Of a stretch of DNA of 64,000 bases, positions 46,376 to 59,129 are shown in pieces (positions within the stretch are counted from its first letter, which is position 1; the number at the start of each line of letters is the position of its first letter). Under the pieces are notes generated by a model that worked only from the letters and a program-made list of their open reading frames with translations, made no database searches and was not told the DNA's origin. This stretch comes from Sympetrum striolatum. Lineage: Eukaryota; Arthropoda; Insecta; Odonata; Libellulidae. A program made the position numbers and the translations under genes. The stretch lies in contig OX388346.1 in assembly GCA_947579665.1 (NCBI GenBank), forward strand, positions 86,740,615-86,804,614. The letters run 5' to 3'.

Positions 46376-48600
46376 AACATTTATTTATTGACGACTTAAT
46401 TGGGCGAAATTGGGACTAAAAAGTCCCATCTTCCATTTAACCCTTGTACATATACATAAAACATTGTGAGTGGTTATGAAATTACAAATAATTTTTAAAT
46501 AACTAAATTATGAAATTACTAATATTTACAACATGAAATCACTAAATAATACAAAGGTATATACAGGAAGTTATACAAAGTTATACAGAGGTATAAACAG
46601 GATGTTATACAATATATAGAAAATCACTAGCATATGAAATATTAAATCATTAAACAATGTATAGATATATACAGAAAGTTATACAGCACATACAAGTTAT
46701 CCCTGTGAGAGATATTTGATGCAAAGTTTCTTGAATGATGGTAATGAGGGAGCATTTTGAATTTCAGGCGGGAGTGCATTCCAAAGTCTGAAGGTGGTCA
46801 CATGAAAAGATTTATTATAAATTCCGGTTTTATGTTTTGGGATTTGAAGATTGTGATTTCCCCTTGTGTAGCTATCGTGAATATTATTCATCGGGATGAA
46901 TTGTGAGGAATGATATTGTGGTGTACTGTTAATTTTAATTGAGTAAAGACAGGATAAAAGGTGAAGTTTCCTTCTAGCATCAAGCTTAAGCCAGGATAAT
47001 TGCTCGTACGATTCGGTTACATGATCGCTTTTCCTGAGGTCGCAAATGAATCGGATGCAGGAGCTCTGGGCTCTCTGCTGTTTCTTCGCAAGTTCGTGGG
47101 ATAAATCATGGAAGACGATATCACAGTAATCGAAATGTGGGAAAATGAGTGAGGATACGAGATTTTTTCTAAGATAATGAGGAAGAAAAGCTTTTAGTCG
47201 CGTTAGAGAGTGTAGAGTCCTGTTTACATTTTTTCGTATTTTAGTGGTTCGATCACCCCAAGTTAGAGATTCGTTGATTATAAGACCTAGATTCGTAACA
47301 CTTTGGCAGAAAGGTATATTGTCATTGACAATCTTAAGGGGAAGTAAAGAATTTTTATTTAAGGTAGATGTGAGTTTAGGATGACCGATTATGATAGATT
47401 GACTTTTAGATGGATTAATTACTAGTTGATTATTGATGCACCAATCGTTTATCGATGAAATATCTATGTTCATCTGGTTTATGGCGCAGTTGAGATGAGA
47501 TGCTGGTGAATGAGTGTAGAGTTGTAAATCGTCAGCGTATATATGGTAATTACAATTGAATAGGTTAGCTGCTATATCATTAATGTAGATAGTGAAAAGT
47601 AATGGTCCAAGCGTGGATCCTTGCGGTACACATCTGTGGTTTGTAAGCCATTCGGAGGAAGAATTATCATAAATTACCTTTTGGGTCCTATTACTTAGGT
47701 AGCAGGAGAACCACTGAAGAGACATAGAAGAAAAACGCATTAAACGGAGCTTACTGATTAGTATATCTTTGTCTATGGAATCAAAGGCCTTGCTGAAGTC
47801 TAGTAAGGTCAAAATAGCACTTCTCTGCGATCCATGGCACGACGAACATCATCAGTAATCTTTGTCAAGGCTGTAGCTGTGTTATGTGATCGGCGGAAGC
47901 CAGATTGGTAGAGGTCGAGAAGACGATTTGTTGTAAGGTAAGAGGTAATTTGTTCGTGGATTAGCTTTTCCAAGGCCTTGGAAATAGCTGGAAGGATACT
48001 TATTGGTCTGTATTGGGTGCATGTAGAGGAGGATGACGTTTTGGGTAAGGGATGGACCAGAGATTTTTTCCACTGTGCTGAAAATTTGCCTTGAAGAATA
48101 GACCAGTTGTAGATATGAGTTAGTACTGGAAGGATACAGATTATTAATTTATAAATAATTGTAATTGGTATACCATCAGCTCATTGGGATTTTGACTTTA
48201 TACTACGGAGAGAGCGGTGAACTTGTGATTGAGTTATAATAGAGAATTCAAAAGAGTTACGACCGTTACTGGTAGAACGAGCGCGAATGTCAAGGCTTTC
48301 AAAGTAGGTGTCTTTAGTATTATTGGTATGTCCCGATGTGGTAGGAAGAATGAATTCTTTGTTAAGATCGTCGAGAGAGGTATTAGCGGGGAGCGAGATT
48401 TCTTTCGATCTACCTATTCCAATATTTCTAATCTTACTCCAAACAGAAGACTGGGAAGCACCACGGTTAGCAATTTGATATGTATATTTAATTTTTGAAT
48501 TCCTGATGAGTTGTTTAGTTCTATTTCTTAAAACATTGAGAAGTGTCATCATAACTCGGTCTATGTTTCTTCTTATTCTGGAGCTCATAAGATTTGTTTT
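46376..48600 (-). pseudogene. CR1/L2-like LINE with reverse transcriptase, inside the hAT
   Basis: Minus-strand pieces in order: a linker with RNRTKQLIRNSKIKYTYQI; a TGA after SIKSKS at 48181; RT blocks SILPAISKALEKLI and YQSGFRRSHNTATAL; a one-base frameshift near 47820. A 371-codon frame (46697-47812) then has LLDFSKAFDSIDKDIL, VPQGSTLGPLLFTIYINDI and YHIYADDLQLYTHS (catalytic YADD). Its C-terminus carries LNALPPEIQ-like RLWNALPPEIQNAPSL. A long 3' UTR with repeated TATAACTT(C/T)CTGTATATA follows, then a hairpin GGGACTTTTTAGTCCC and AATAAATAAATG near 46385. No endonuclease, so 5'-truncated. Confidence 0.8.
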
Positions 48601-49803
48601 ATAAAGAAAATAAAATCTAAAGATCAACAATGAAATTATATATTCTATCTCACGAAAATGTTTGAAAAGTATCAATCATTTATAATCAAAACAGAGTCTT
48701 TCTACCTTCTCACCAAGAAAAAAAGTATGGCCAAAAACGAATCATCTAAATTCTATACTGAAATGTGAAATTAAAGGACAAATTAATCACATCGATAAAA
48801 ATTGTATCAACTTGAGTAATTAGCGAAAATACCTAACGCTTACAAACTACAACTTTCCTCGATGACTTCTTGTTTTCCGACGGAGGTTATTCGCAGCCGC
48901 TGCTTCGACATCGCGTATTCTGCCCACGTAAATAAGAAGCAATAACTTAAGTCCCATTCAAGATATCGACACTAAACCAACTGTACATGAAAATTGAAAC
49001 ATTTATCACAATTTTTGTTGCGTCAAATTTTTTTTCACATGAGAAATAAAATTTTTTAGGCGACACGAAAATTGGGCTACACGACGAAAGTTTTCTGAGG
49101 TCACGATCTGCTTAAACATTAATTTGTAACGTTTTGGTTGCACTAAACTTAATAACAGGTAATTTTTATTCTTGCTAATGATATAAAGAACAACTAAGGA
49201 AAAAACCATAATTTAATATTGGATTGGTAGAGGGTGTTAACAGTTTTAAAAATGATCATGGGTGAAAAATTCGCGAAACATGTTCCTAAACTTTAAGTTG
49301 ATGTAATATATAATACACATTACAAAATAATACAGAAAACGCTTATATGCTAAGAGCAAATCTTCCTCAATAAGCATATATGCATATTATACAAAAATGT
49401 ACGAAATCAATGCTTCTATAAGAAGTAGAAAGGACTGACTCTGGCGTATCCCACGTAACGGCGAATGAGCCGACTCAATATGGGTCAGTCTTGGTTCATT
49501 TTACGTCACAGCGATTCAATTTTACCCGTCGAAAGAACCGAGTACTCAGTGACTCAAGTCCTCTCCAACCGACTCGTCCACCATTTACCCCTCCATATCC
49601 CCCGTCGCTACGTCATCACGTACCCGCTCTTGGAGCTCCTCATGGCCCAGCCCATGAGGCGCCCAGAAGACGGGTCGGAACGGTTAACCGTTGCCGATCT
49701 CTAATATATATTATCTTTGACGCCAAAAACATGATAAAGAATGTTTTACGGGACATGATCGATGAAAAACATTGAAATTGGCCTTTCGCCCATAGAGCCC
49801 AGG

Positions 49804-50450
49804 GCGCCCACAAAGTACATAATCAGCAACTTCCGGTTTATCAGTATTTTATGAATAACTCTTACACAATCAGTGATACAAAAATATTTTTCAACCAAAA
49901 GTTATAGTAAATTTTATTTTCTAAAACTTTTGCAAATAATAGTATATACCTAAATATCATATTTATGGAGATATTTTGAAAACCGGAAATGAGCTTTGAA
50001 GAATGAAGCTCGACTTCCGGTTAACCGATTTACTCCAAAAACTAATCAACTCTAAAAGAACTAACTAAAGTACTACATATGAAATTTGGTGTTGATAAAA
50101 TGAATATTTTTTAAGTTAGAGCGCCCACAAAGTACATAACAGCTACTTCTGGTTTATCGGTATTTCACGAATAACTCCTAATCAACCGGTGATACAAAAA
50201 TATGTTAAATACAAAAGTTATAGTAAATTTCATTATGTAAAACTTTTATAAGTAATACAACACACGTATATATCATATTTATGGAGATATTTTGAAAACC
50301 GGAAATGAGCTTTAATGAATGAAGCTCGACTTCCGGTCGACCGATTTACTCCAAAAACTAATCAACTCTGACAGCACACACCACAGTACTATATACGAAG
50401 ATTGGTATTGATACGACTAATAGATTTTACGTTAGAGCGCCCACAAACAC
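49804..50450. repeat. Tandem repeat, ~316-bp unit with internal hairpin
   Basis: Two full units start at 49804 and 50121 (GCGCCCACAAAGTACATAA) and a third begins at 50437 but stops after about 12 bp. Each unit contains AACCGGAAATGAGCTTT...AATGAAGCTCGACTTCCGGT, an imperfect inverted repeat around 49978-50025 and 50297-50340. No open frame of interest. It lies just beyond the RTE/hAT nest. Confidence 0.88.
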
Positions 50451-52116
50451 ACACACTTAAGTGGAATTCGAGCTCGTGCCCTTCATATGCCAATAACATG
50501 TGTCAGACAGCTGCAAAATCACCTCTTAATTAGCAACTAGTTATATTTATGACACTTCCCAACAAACTGAGAAGTCCATTTTAGCAGCTTATTATTAATT
50601 TTATTATGGCAGCATAATCCTGGTTAATTAACTTTATAAAGTCAGACGTTCATAAAATACGTATCATTACTAAAAACTTGGTTTGTTTATTAGGAAGTCT
50701 TTGTTTACTAAAATACGCTAATATAATAATATTATTTGGGAATATTTTTACGAGTGCAATAACATCTAATTTCCTTAGCACCATGGTGAGGAAGGAGCTT
50801 TGAATTAGCCAGAGGATAGTTTCTACTGGGCGACTGTAAAATGAGGGTCCTCAGTCTAGCTGATATAGGCCCGAAAAGGAAAAATATACCTGGCACCTTC
50901 AATACTTGCTTTGAAAGTGCTCGACGTATGGTTTTCCACGCGAGGTAATGCATTACAACGTTTGTTTTGTATTGGCGCCTGCAATACTTTGAAGGGATCA
51001 ACTTGTGGTTAAAGACTTTCCTCGCGAATTATCAAAGCCTTAATGCATTTCTACGTGAATTTCTCCGCGCGAAGGCAAAAAAATTGACTAATGACCAAGG
51101 TCACCGAGCTTCCTGTTACAAAATGTAAGACAAGTCCGATATATGCGCAGAAATTGTTAGATTTTATGAAATCATGTTTGTTTTAACTTTGGAATTGTTA
51201 TTTTTCCTTTTAACTCCGGACGGACAATGATTTCATGTATTCTAGGTGACAAATGGTGTATATAAATTTATATTATGAATTTCCTTCGTCTGAATGTTTA
51301 AGTTGGCGAAAAATTATATTCCGTAGACAAAATACAAATTTTACATTGTGTCATAGTTAGTAACTCAGTAATCGCTCTAACGACTTATCGAATTCTAATT
51401 GCTGAATTGAAAACATAAGACTTGTAATCAAAAATCGTCCTCGGAATTTTTATCACAAATAATGAATATCCTATGTTTGAACTGGACGTTTGAAGAATTA
51501 CATTTATATTAATATCCAGCAGGCAGCCGTAAGACGTATGTTCGAGTGAGAAACCAAACTACCAAAATAACGCCTTATTAGCGCACAAATTATCCAGAAA
51601 AAGAGACCATTATAGGCCATCTGTTCTCGCTATAATCTCGCAAAACATCATTTTCCTCTAGACACCAAAATTCTCGTTCTCTAAAGGTGAGAATCGCCAC
51701 ATCACATATTCCTACTCCAATCCCACTTATTCCTTATTGCAACGCATTATTAAAACCGAATAGCATTCTTCATATTATTTGGAATTAAATTTCAATTATT
51801 GTCCATGTATTTTATTTCCTTTAAGATTGAAATTGGAATAAATATATATTTAACCTATCGTTCTATACATACGATAACTATCTGTGCAAGAGAAACGCCG
51901 AAATAAACATGACGAACTCGGGGAGAGATCGCGCGAAGGCTCTAAGAAGAGTTCGAAAGAAATTTGTGTAAGTTCTAGGCTCCGACTCAAATATTACCGC
52001 TTTTCGAGGCTTATCTCGGTGTTACCAATCAGTCACAGAAAGCAGAATTCCAAATAGTTTCTATGAAAGCCACTGGTGCGCGCGCAAAGTGTTGCGATAA
52101 TTTTTTCCGCCACTGT
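50451..52116. other. No gene recognised; one weak first-exon candidate
   Basis: AT-rich DNA. At 51908 an ATG in an AAAC context opens a 20-codon basic frame (MTNSGRDRAK...) that runs into a GTAAGT donor-like site at about 51968. No partner exon or homology supports it. The unit ends where copy B of the segmental duplication starts. Confidence 0.35.
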
Positions 52117-52139
52117 ACTTGATAAGTAAATGATCAATG

Positions 52140-52556
52140 ATGGTGCTCAAAACACCTGGAGTATACCCTGCGAGTGTGGAGCAGCATCTATTGGAGAGAC
52201 TGGCAGGACAATTGAAACACGGATCAAAAACATATCCGACTCAAGCAACCCGTGAAATCTGCCATCGCGGAGCACTGCTTGGACACGAGATGAAACTTGA
52301 AGACACAAAAGTCTTATGTAAGGCACCACGATTCTGGGACCGAATCATCAAAGAGTCCATTGAAAGACAACTCGAAAAGAACAACGTAAGTAGAGATGGC
52401 TGCTACAACCACCACAAGACATGGCAACCGATCCTTCGGAAAATCTCCGAGAATCCACGGCCAATCAGAACCCCGCTTCCCCATATAAGCCCGGCCATTT
52501 CCTTCATCACACCTTCATTCGATTCAATAGGCATCCAAATTCAGTCAGGAAATTAG
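52140..52556 (+). pseudogene. Penelope-like GIY-YIG fragment (copy B)
   Basis: Same broken domain as 7628-8044, with the same frameshift after GVY, so the damage predates the duplication. The frame ends with GHEMKLEDTKVL, WDRIIKESIERQLEKNNVSR and KTWQPIL. Confidence 0.7.
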
Positions 52557-52724
52557 GCAATCAACATCCACTCAGATTACGGCCGCGTAATATTTACATA
52601 TATACGTCGCAATTGGACAACAGTCCGACGGCCTTACGCTCAAATACATAAATACACAATATATAGCACGCAATATATACAGAACACACTTTTACGTCAA
52701 TCCCATATCATAAATAAAACATCG

Positions 52725-53355
52725 TCAAGAGCGTTTTTCACTGAAAATCTTCCTCATCTTCGCCTTAAAGTAGTGAACAGTAGAAGGGTATGGTTCAATA
52801 ATATCTACAGGTAGGGCATTCCATTGCTCAAAAGAGCGATTACAAAACGAATATTAGCCTACGTTTGTCCTCTGAGGCATACGTTCGATCTTAAACCTAC
52901 GATCCTTTCTGCCGTAGTAGGATGGCTTTTTTAGCCTGCCACTAATACCAGCCCATGCTGACTTTCCACTATATGCTTTATATAAGCTTCCTAATCTACT
53001 CATAATTATTCTCCCTTCAAGGGAGTCCCACCCCAATTCTTCTATTATTTTAGAAACGATTGAAGTCCTTTCAAAGTTCCTAAGGACATAACGCGCTGCC
53101 GTTCTCTGCACCATTTCAATTTCTTTTATGAGTCCCGAAAGATGCGGATCCCATTCTGTAGCACCGTACTCTAAAATGGGCCTAACTAAAGATTTATATG
53201 CTATTTCTTTGGAATTCTAGCTACCTTCTCCTAAAAATCTCATAAGAAAATGCAACGCTCTATATGCTTTGTTCACTGTGCTACTGATGCGCGGCCCCCA
53301 TTGCAAATCTTTTGTGAAAATTACCCCTAAATATTTACAGTCGTTGCTTTCCTAA
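52725..53355 (-). pseudogene. CR1/L2-like LINE RT 3' end (copy B)
   Basis: Counterpart of 8045-8840. Here the frame reads through the codon that is TAA in copy A and ends as EPYPSTVHYFKAKMRKIFSE, then TGA at 52725, so copy B retains the ancestral C-terminus. It has its own damage: extra bases near 52880 (CCTCTGAGGCATACG) shift the frame after KIE. Confidence 0.72.
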
Positions 53356-53389
53356 GTCATCATAATAATATATATAATATCATTCGATC

Positions 53390-54765
53390 CCAACGATTTG
53401 TCAACTCTTTTCACCTATGATACTCCATCGATTTTTGTAGGGGATTGGAATGCTAATCATAGGGATTGGGGAGCGCTTAAATGCAATAAAAACGGCTTTG
53501 CACTTCGTCAATTTTCACCTAAAGGAATCATTAAAATTCATTCGCCTAACGAACCCACCCGCATCGCCCCCCCAATAAAGGGACATTTTAGATTTCGCAG
53601 CAACAAAAAACCTTAATCTCAATCCCGCAGTTCAAGCAGTAAATACTCTCTCATCAGATAATCTTCCCATCAATCTCCCTCTCTCTGCTTCATCATACTT
53701 CTTCTCACCATGCAAAACTAGTACAAACTGGGAGCAATTCACCAACTTCATCATCGACAACGCTCATTTCATTCCGCCCATCGAAGCCCCGTCAATCGCG
53801 TCAATAGATAACCACATCTCCCTCCTCACAGACTTCACCGCCCGAAATAGCGCCACGGCCAGTTTTTCAAGCCCCGTAACTGACGCAAATCACTACAGAA
53901 TTCCAATACCACTCGGTAGAAAAATCACACTACGCAACGGCTGATTCAGGAAATGGAGAATTTACCACAATCCCGTTGATTATTCAAATTATAAGGCCTT
54001 AAAAATGGAGGATAATTCAGAATTTAAAAAATGGAAATATCAGCATTGGGTTCTTCGGTTCTCCGAATTGAGTTTTAAAGACAATTCCATCTGGAAACTA
54101 GCGAAAACACTTAAAAATCCTTCAAAATTTCCGCCACCACTTAAAAAAAGACGATAAAATTCGATCCCCAAACAAAAGCCGATATTCTGGTCACTGCCCA
54201 CGCAGCAAATACGGAAAATAACCTCATCTCACCTCACGAAAAAATAGTCCAAACTGCTCTAATTAACCTTGCATTCACGCCTAACTCGTTTGTCCCATAC
54301 ATTGACTCATCTGAAATCAAAAACATCGTAAAAAATTCAAAAATGCACTCCGGGCTTAGACGCAATCACCAATCGCATGCTAAAGCATTTCATTCTTTCA
54401 CCTTTCGCGCTCGATTTGTTAACAAACTTGTTCAATAGCTGCATCTCCGTCCCATATTCCCCTTCAACTTGGAAGAAAAGCTAAGTCATTTTCATTCCTA
54501 ACCCCTATAAGAATCATACGGACCCAAACAATCACAGACCAATTTCGCTCCTCTCATATCTCGGTAAAATTTTCGAAAAACTCATCAATATTAGATTATT
54601 TTTATTTCTTCAGGCCTCAAAAATTTTAATTCGTCAAAAAATGGGGTTTAGGAAAAATTATAGTAGCGTCCATCAAATTTTACGTCTTCAACGCTTCATT
54701 GCAAACAACTATATTAAAAATGCCACCTGTTCTCCTTCAAACTCTGTATCTGAAGGTTAACTAAG
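53390..54765 (+). pseudogene. Jockey-like LINE endonuclease/RT remnants (copy B)
   Basis: Counterpart of 8880-10205 with IFVGDWNANHRDWGALK at the endonuclease motif and the same RT blocks farther on (NHRPISLLSYLGKIFEKL). It keeps about eight bases missing from copy A near 53838 (LLTDFTARNS). Confidence 0.78.
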
Positions 54766-56429
54766 GTTTAACGTTTACTCTGGTCTGCGTCTGAGTTGAT
54801 TAACAGAAAGTTTCGGTTTTCCTCTTTTAGCTAGCCGAGGAACAAAGTTAAGTTGCGCGTGTTGCAAGTGGAACACAATCATTTACCATTTTAGGATATA
54901 ACTAGCCCATTGATTCTCAACAATGCGAAATATTAAAAACAATATTTTTAATTGTACGAAACTATCCATCAGATAGCAGCCTTGGTTTGGATAAATTAAT
55001 TGTTAAATATAAACTTATCTTAATCTTAGATACCGTATACAGAGATGAGAGTTATAAAGGAGGACACCGCCAAACAGCTGGTCGAATGGCAAAGAAACGC
55101 AAAGGACTCAAACGATGCAATTGGCGTCCGAAGAGAATTAAATTCAATTATCTTTGTACAAATGGATACTTCCCCGGATATATTTACTTCAAATTAAATC
55201 ACATTTCGATTTTCGATAAATGATGATTTAAATGACTTACAATGATTTTTATGCACATCAATGTGAATGGAATCAACGATATTACTCTTCTCGTTCAAAT
55301 CGTAAAACGAGAACTACTGCCCGCGAAAAAACAGACGACGATCAACTGGAAAATAACGAAAGAAATGAATCGAATTGAGTGTGTCAATTAAACACAAAGC
55401 AACTTACCTTTTCATTTTCGGAAACAAAATTTAAATCACTTTCAATGATTGAATACGATTGTTCGGTTGTTTACACCTTCATAATTTTAGAAAAATTTGG
55501 TCTATTTCGCGTAAAATGTCGATGACTCAATTCGAAAACTATAAAAAAGACGAAAATAAGATTTTTTGTTTATTTTCCGTTTTTTTGGTGCTTGTCTCAA
55601 TTTCGTGTGACCATTTTTTAAAATTTAATTCTGCAAAATAAATCAAGCCTGCAGCTGCGCATCTAAATATTTATTTAGAAGAAAAAACTTTGGATCCCTT
55701 TTTAAGGATATTGTGCGAACGGAGGAGTTTGAGATTTGGCATATTTAAAGTTTATATGGAGAATGAGTGCAGAAAGCTAAAATCTTTGCCCAAATATCCT
55801 TGGTTCGACTCTGGGCCAGTACAATCGTCTCTCATAAGAAATGCATGCAAAGTTCAATTTGATCGATTGCACACATTTTTTTCTTTTGCAGAATTAAATC
55901 AGAAATAATGGTCGTACGAAATCGATACAAGTACCAAAAGAAAGTGAATTAAATAAATATTCTTATTTTGGTCGTAGAATTTCGTATTCGAGTCTAAATT
56001 ACGAGAACTCTGGCAAAATGTTTCGAAAACTTTGGGAAATTTCTTCGTTATAAACAAAGCAGTCCCCCTGGCGACCAAGGCGAATCCGAGCTTATGCGTT
56101 TTCTCATAAGAAGGGGATTTTATCTCCAAACCAAATTAACGGTAGGGACTCGTGTCAGAAATTATGAAAAGAGGACAATTTACTTATATGGCAACATATG
56201 CAAACACTGATTCATAAGTAGCATGGGAAAAATTACGGCCATTTTAGAGTTCCTTCGAAAAGAATTTTAAGGAACTTCCCGGTATATAATTAATTCAAAT
56301 ACACGGAGGTCCCAAAAAATGTACTCTTCTGTATTGATAATCATAGAAATGCCGCCAAATTTGCATGAGTTCAACGCCAGGCGGGTGCAAAACTTCCATT
56401 TTAAAAACATTGCGGCGATTTTCAATTAA
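54766..56429. other. Unassigned duplicated sequence (copy B)
   Basis: Matches 10206-12467 except for the missing 630 bp at about 55188. Small frames (55690-55908, 56365-56604) are not shared as open frames by copy A and are not considered genes. Confidence 0.5.
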
Positions 56430-57153
56430 TTATCTGGTTGATGGTAGTTATACAGGGGTTTTAAGGTTATTTTTTTCAGGTAGAAGTTTCGAGGGTCCTA
56501 ATCCGGACCCTTCCCAGCTCGGGAGCGCCGCCACAGCATGGGTTACCATAAAAAAAACAGACCGCGTGGAATACGATTTAAAAGGTTTTAAACAATTCAA
56601 ATGAGCAACAATTTATTATCTTCGTCGTCTCACTCGTCCTAAGAGATATACAAGCGTCTTTTGATTAACGTTCTACGATGAAAATTAAGATTTTTCGTGA
56701 TTTTGCAAGAAATTACCAGTTGACACACGGCAACGTTGCCGTTGGGTTGGGGTAGGGATTTCTATCAAAAATCTAGAAATCCTCCCCCCAACCCAACCCA
56801 ACCCCCGTTGAAATATTTAAAACACCCGCCTATCTGACTGAACAACGTTGCCGTGCGTCAACGGGTCATTTTTAGTAAAATCACGAAAAATCTTAATTTT
56901 CATCGTAGAACGTCGATCAAAAGACGCTTTTATATATCTCTTAGGACGAGTGAGACGAAGAAGATAATAAATTGTTGCTCATGTGAATTGTTTATAACTT
57001 TTTTAATCGTATTCCTCCCACATGCTTTGGCGGCCGAGCGCTCCCGAGCTGCCAAGGCGAGTTAGGGGACCGGATTAGGACGTTAACCCTCGAAATTTCT
57101 ACCTGAAAAAATGAAAAGGTATAACCCCCGCATATCTACCATTAACCGATTAT
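56430..57153. mobile_element. Foldback element, copy B
   Basis: Same long inverted repeat and inner GGGTTGGGG/CCCCAACCC hairpin as 12468-13190, with scattered substitutions. The arms differ from each other more than the two copies differ, so the foldback formed before the segmental duplication. Confidence 0.75.
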
Positions 57154-58280
57154 TTTATTTAAATTTTATATAATTCGAACGAATCAAACTGACTGTGCAG
57201 CCATGAAGAATCTCGTCTTGTGTTACACCACTAGCTAAAAAAATGACTATTAATTATTTTTGGTATTATTACTGTTAGTCCATCTAGCTAAGCATACGAT
57301 ATTTTTTCAAAATTTTACAATAAACCCTGTTTATTCATGGGAACTGCCCATGCGCTGTTTCCGTATCACATTTATGCTAAGTCTTCATTAACATCGCCTG
57401 TATTTTGATCTAAACTGTTATAACTATCAATAACGAAGCAATAAGTATAGGGAAACTTCTTGAATTACTGATTTACTTTTCAACAGTGTAATCTTTTACG
57501 ATCTATTTTAACTACAGAAATGACGTTTCATCAAGGGGAATCCATCTCTGAAAGATGACAGTTTAAGCATCTCTCCAATGTAGATTCCGAAATGATTTCT
57601 TCTTCAATAACGAAGCAAGTTCCCACACTGCAACAACAACGATGGTCCAATTAAGTCATTACATTAATAAACATTTATGATGCATTTTTATCATCAAATT
57701 GCTTCATTTCATTTACCAAAACTAAGAAGACCAAAAACTAATATCTATGCCGGAAAAAAACAACTTTCTTCTTTTTATCCAGAGTTTGATTCAAAATTTT
57801 AAAGAACGCAACTTATAATCATGTCTTAAACCTATGCTATGCAAAAAACTAAAATAAGTTTAGAGCTACGAATACATGACAAAATTCAAATCGGCGAAAT
57901 TCATAGATTCGAGCGGGGGCGCCGAGTGCCACTTGTATGAAGCTCGCTCACTATTTGGGCTGAAACTCGAAAACAACTGCGCTAATCTAATTAAAATATT
58001 AAGAATATCACAGTTAATGTCTAATAATGTATTGAAAAGATAATCAAGGCAGTTAAAACATAAATCCTTAACAACCTGTGATGACCGAAAAAATACCAAA
58101 AATGTTGAAAAATATAAAATTTAAGTGCGATTTGGCACGTCTACCCGTTTTCCAATTTGAATAACATTTTACACAATTTATTTTCTGGCCATATGGAACA
58201 TCTTTATGGGGTGTCCCGAAAAAATTTCAAACCTTTTGAAAATAAGGATCACCCTAGTGTGCAAACATAAGAGGTTAACT

Positions 58281-58445
58281 AAAAATAGATGCTAGGACGA
58301 ATCGTTTTAGAGATTCATTCTTTCCGCGAACAATACGTGACAATAATCGAATAAGGAAGTAATTTAGATTCAACTGGTGTTTACACCCCCTGCCACACGC
58401 CGAAAGGCGGCTTGTAGGGTATTAATGTAGATGTAGATGTAGATG
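58281..58445 (+). mobile_element. 5'-truncated CR1-type LINE tail, insertion specific to copy B
   Basis: A 165-bp insert absent from copy A, flanked by AACT target duplications (58277-58280 and 58446-58449). It encodes the last residues of a LINE ORF (DARTNRFRDSFFPRTIRD), a short 3' UTR and a (GATGTA)n-type tail. The same family is present as an older relic at 1999-2300. Confidence 0.82.
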
Positions 58446-58795
58446 AACTTAATATATTATGCGAAGGGATTTATTTGAACAGTGCAGTGTTTCCTCTTTT
58501 GGAGTAATTTCTCATAATTGTTGCAAAGATAGTAGAATATTTCGAAAGAACATTTTGAAATTTTTAAATATTAATTCTTGACAAAGAAGGTTCCCGTTGA
58601 TTTATGAGGCATGAGATTCTACGTTTAGAATTTGATAACATAAATTTTGATGATTTTAGGCCCATTTCAACTAAAGATAGCGAAACATCTTTTATTTCAG
58701 CTTACATCAATGGGATGGTAAACTCAACACGAAAATTACCTGTTTAACTAAATATTTATATATTTAGATAATTATTTACATTTGTATTAAAACTG

Positions 58796-59026
58796 TCACA
58801 GAATCCTGTTTAATTTTTTTTCTCTAATAGGAGTCGCTGCAATCGGACAGTGAGACCTCGTCTGAACTTGATTCTGTTTTATTCGCACTTGATTATCACT
58901 ACAGTCGTCCATCACGTAATCTTTTTCCCAATGATTGTCTTCTAATGTTTTTACATGATTAATGCACTTTGCCCAAAGGTAAGCAGTTACTGAACCAAGA
59001 ATTTCTACGCAAAGTTGTCGTGTCAC
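58796..59026 (-). pseudogene. Possible transposase C-terminal tail (copy B)
   Basis: Counterpart of 14653-14883: open over 76 codons with VTAYLWAKCINHVKTLEDNH and changes at several residues. Family not assigned. Confidence 0.33.
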
Positions 59027-59129
59027 GTTAATACTTCCTCCATTTTTGGCAGCATTGGAGAGGTGTGCCTACTGAAAGACAAGTCAGAAACAAAGAGAAC
59101 ACCCAAATCCAGTTGCAGTTAATGAATCT

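Larger units (their letters stand above)
44895..49703 (-). mobile_element. hAT DNA transposon with perfect 8-bp target duplication
   Basis: Ends are TAGGGATCGGCA (44895-44906) and TGCCGATCTCTA (49692-49703), inverted repeats with one mismatch. They are flanked by ATATATAT on both sides (44887-44894 and 49704-49711), the 8-bp duplication expected of hAT elements. In the microsatellite setting the duplication alone would be weak, but a hAT-type C-terminal dimerisation domain lies inside on the minus strand. Imperfect complementarity extends inward (GACGGGTTGGAGGATGAGTC against the reverse of CTCTCCAACCGACTCGTCC). A LINE has inserted within it. Confidence 0.82.

Noticed and set aside
51908..51967. 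Short ATG frame ending at a GTAAGT site, possible first exon
   Set aside because: No partner exon, no homology, and such sites are common by chance.
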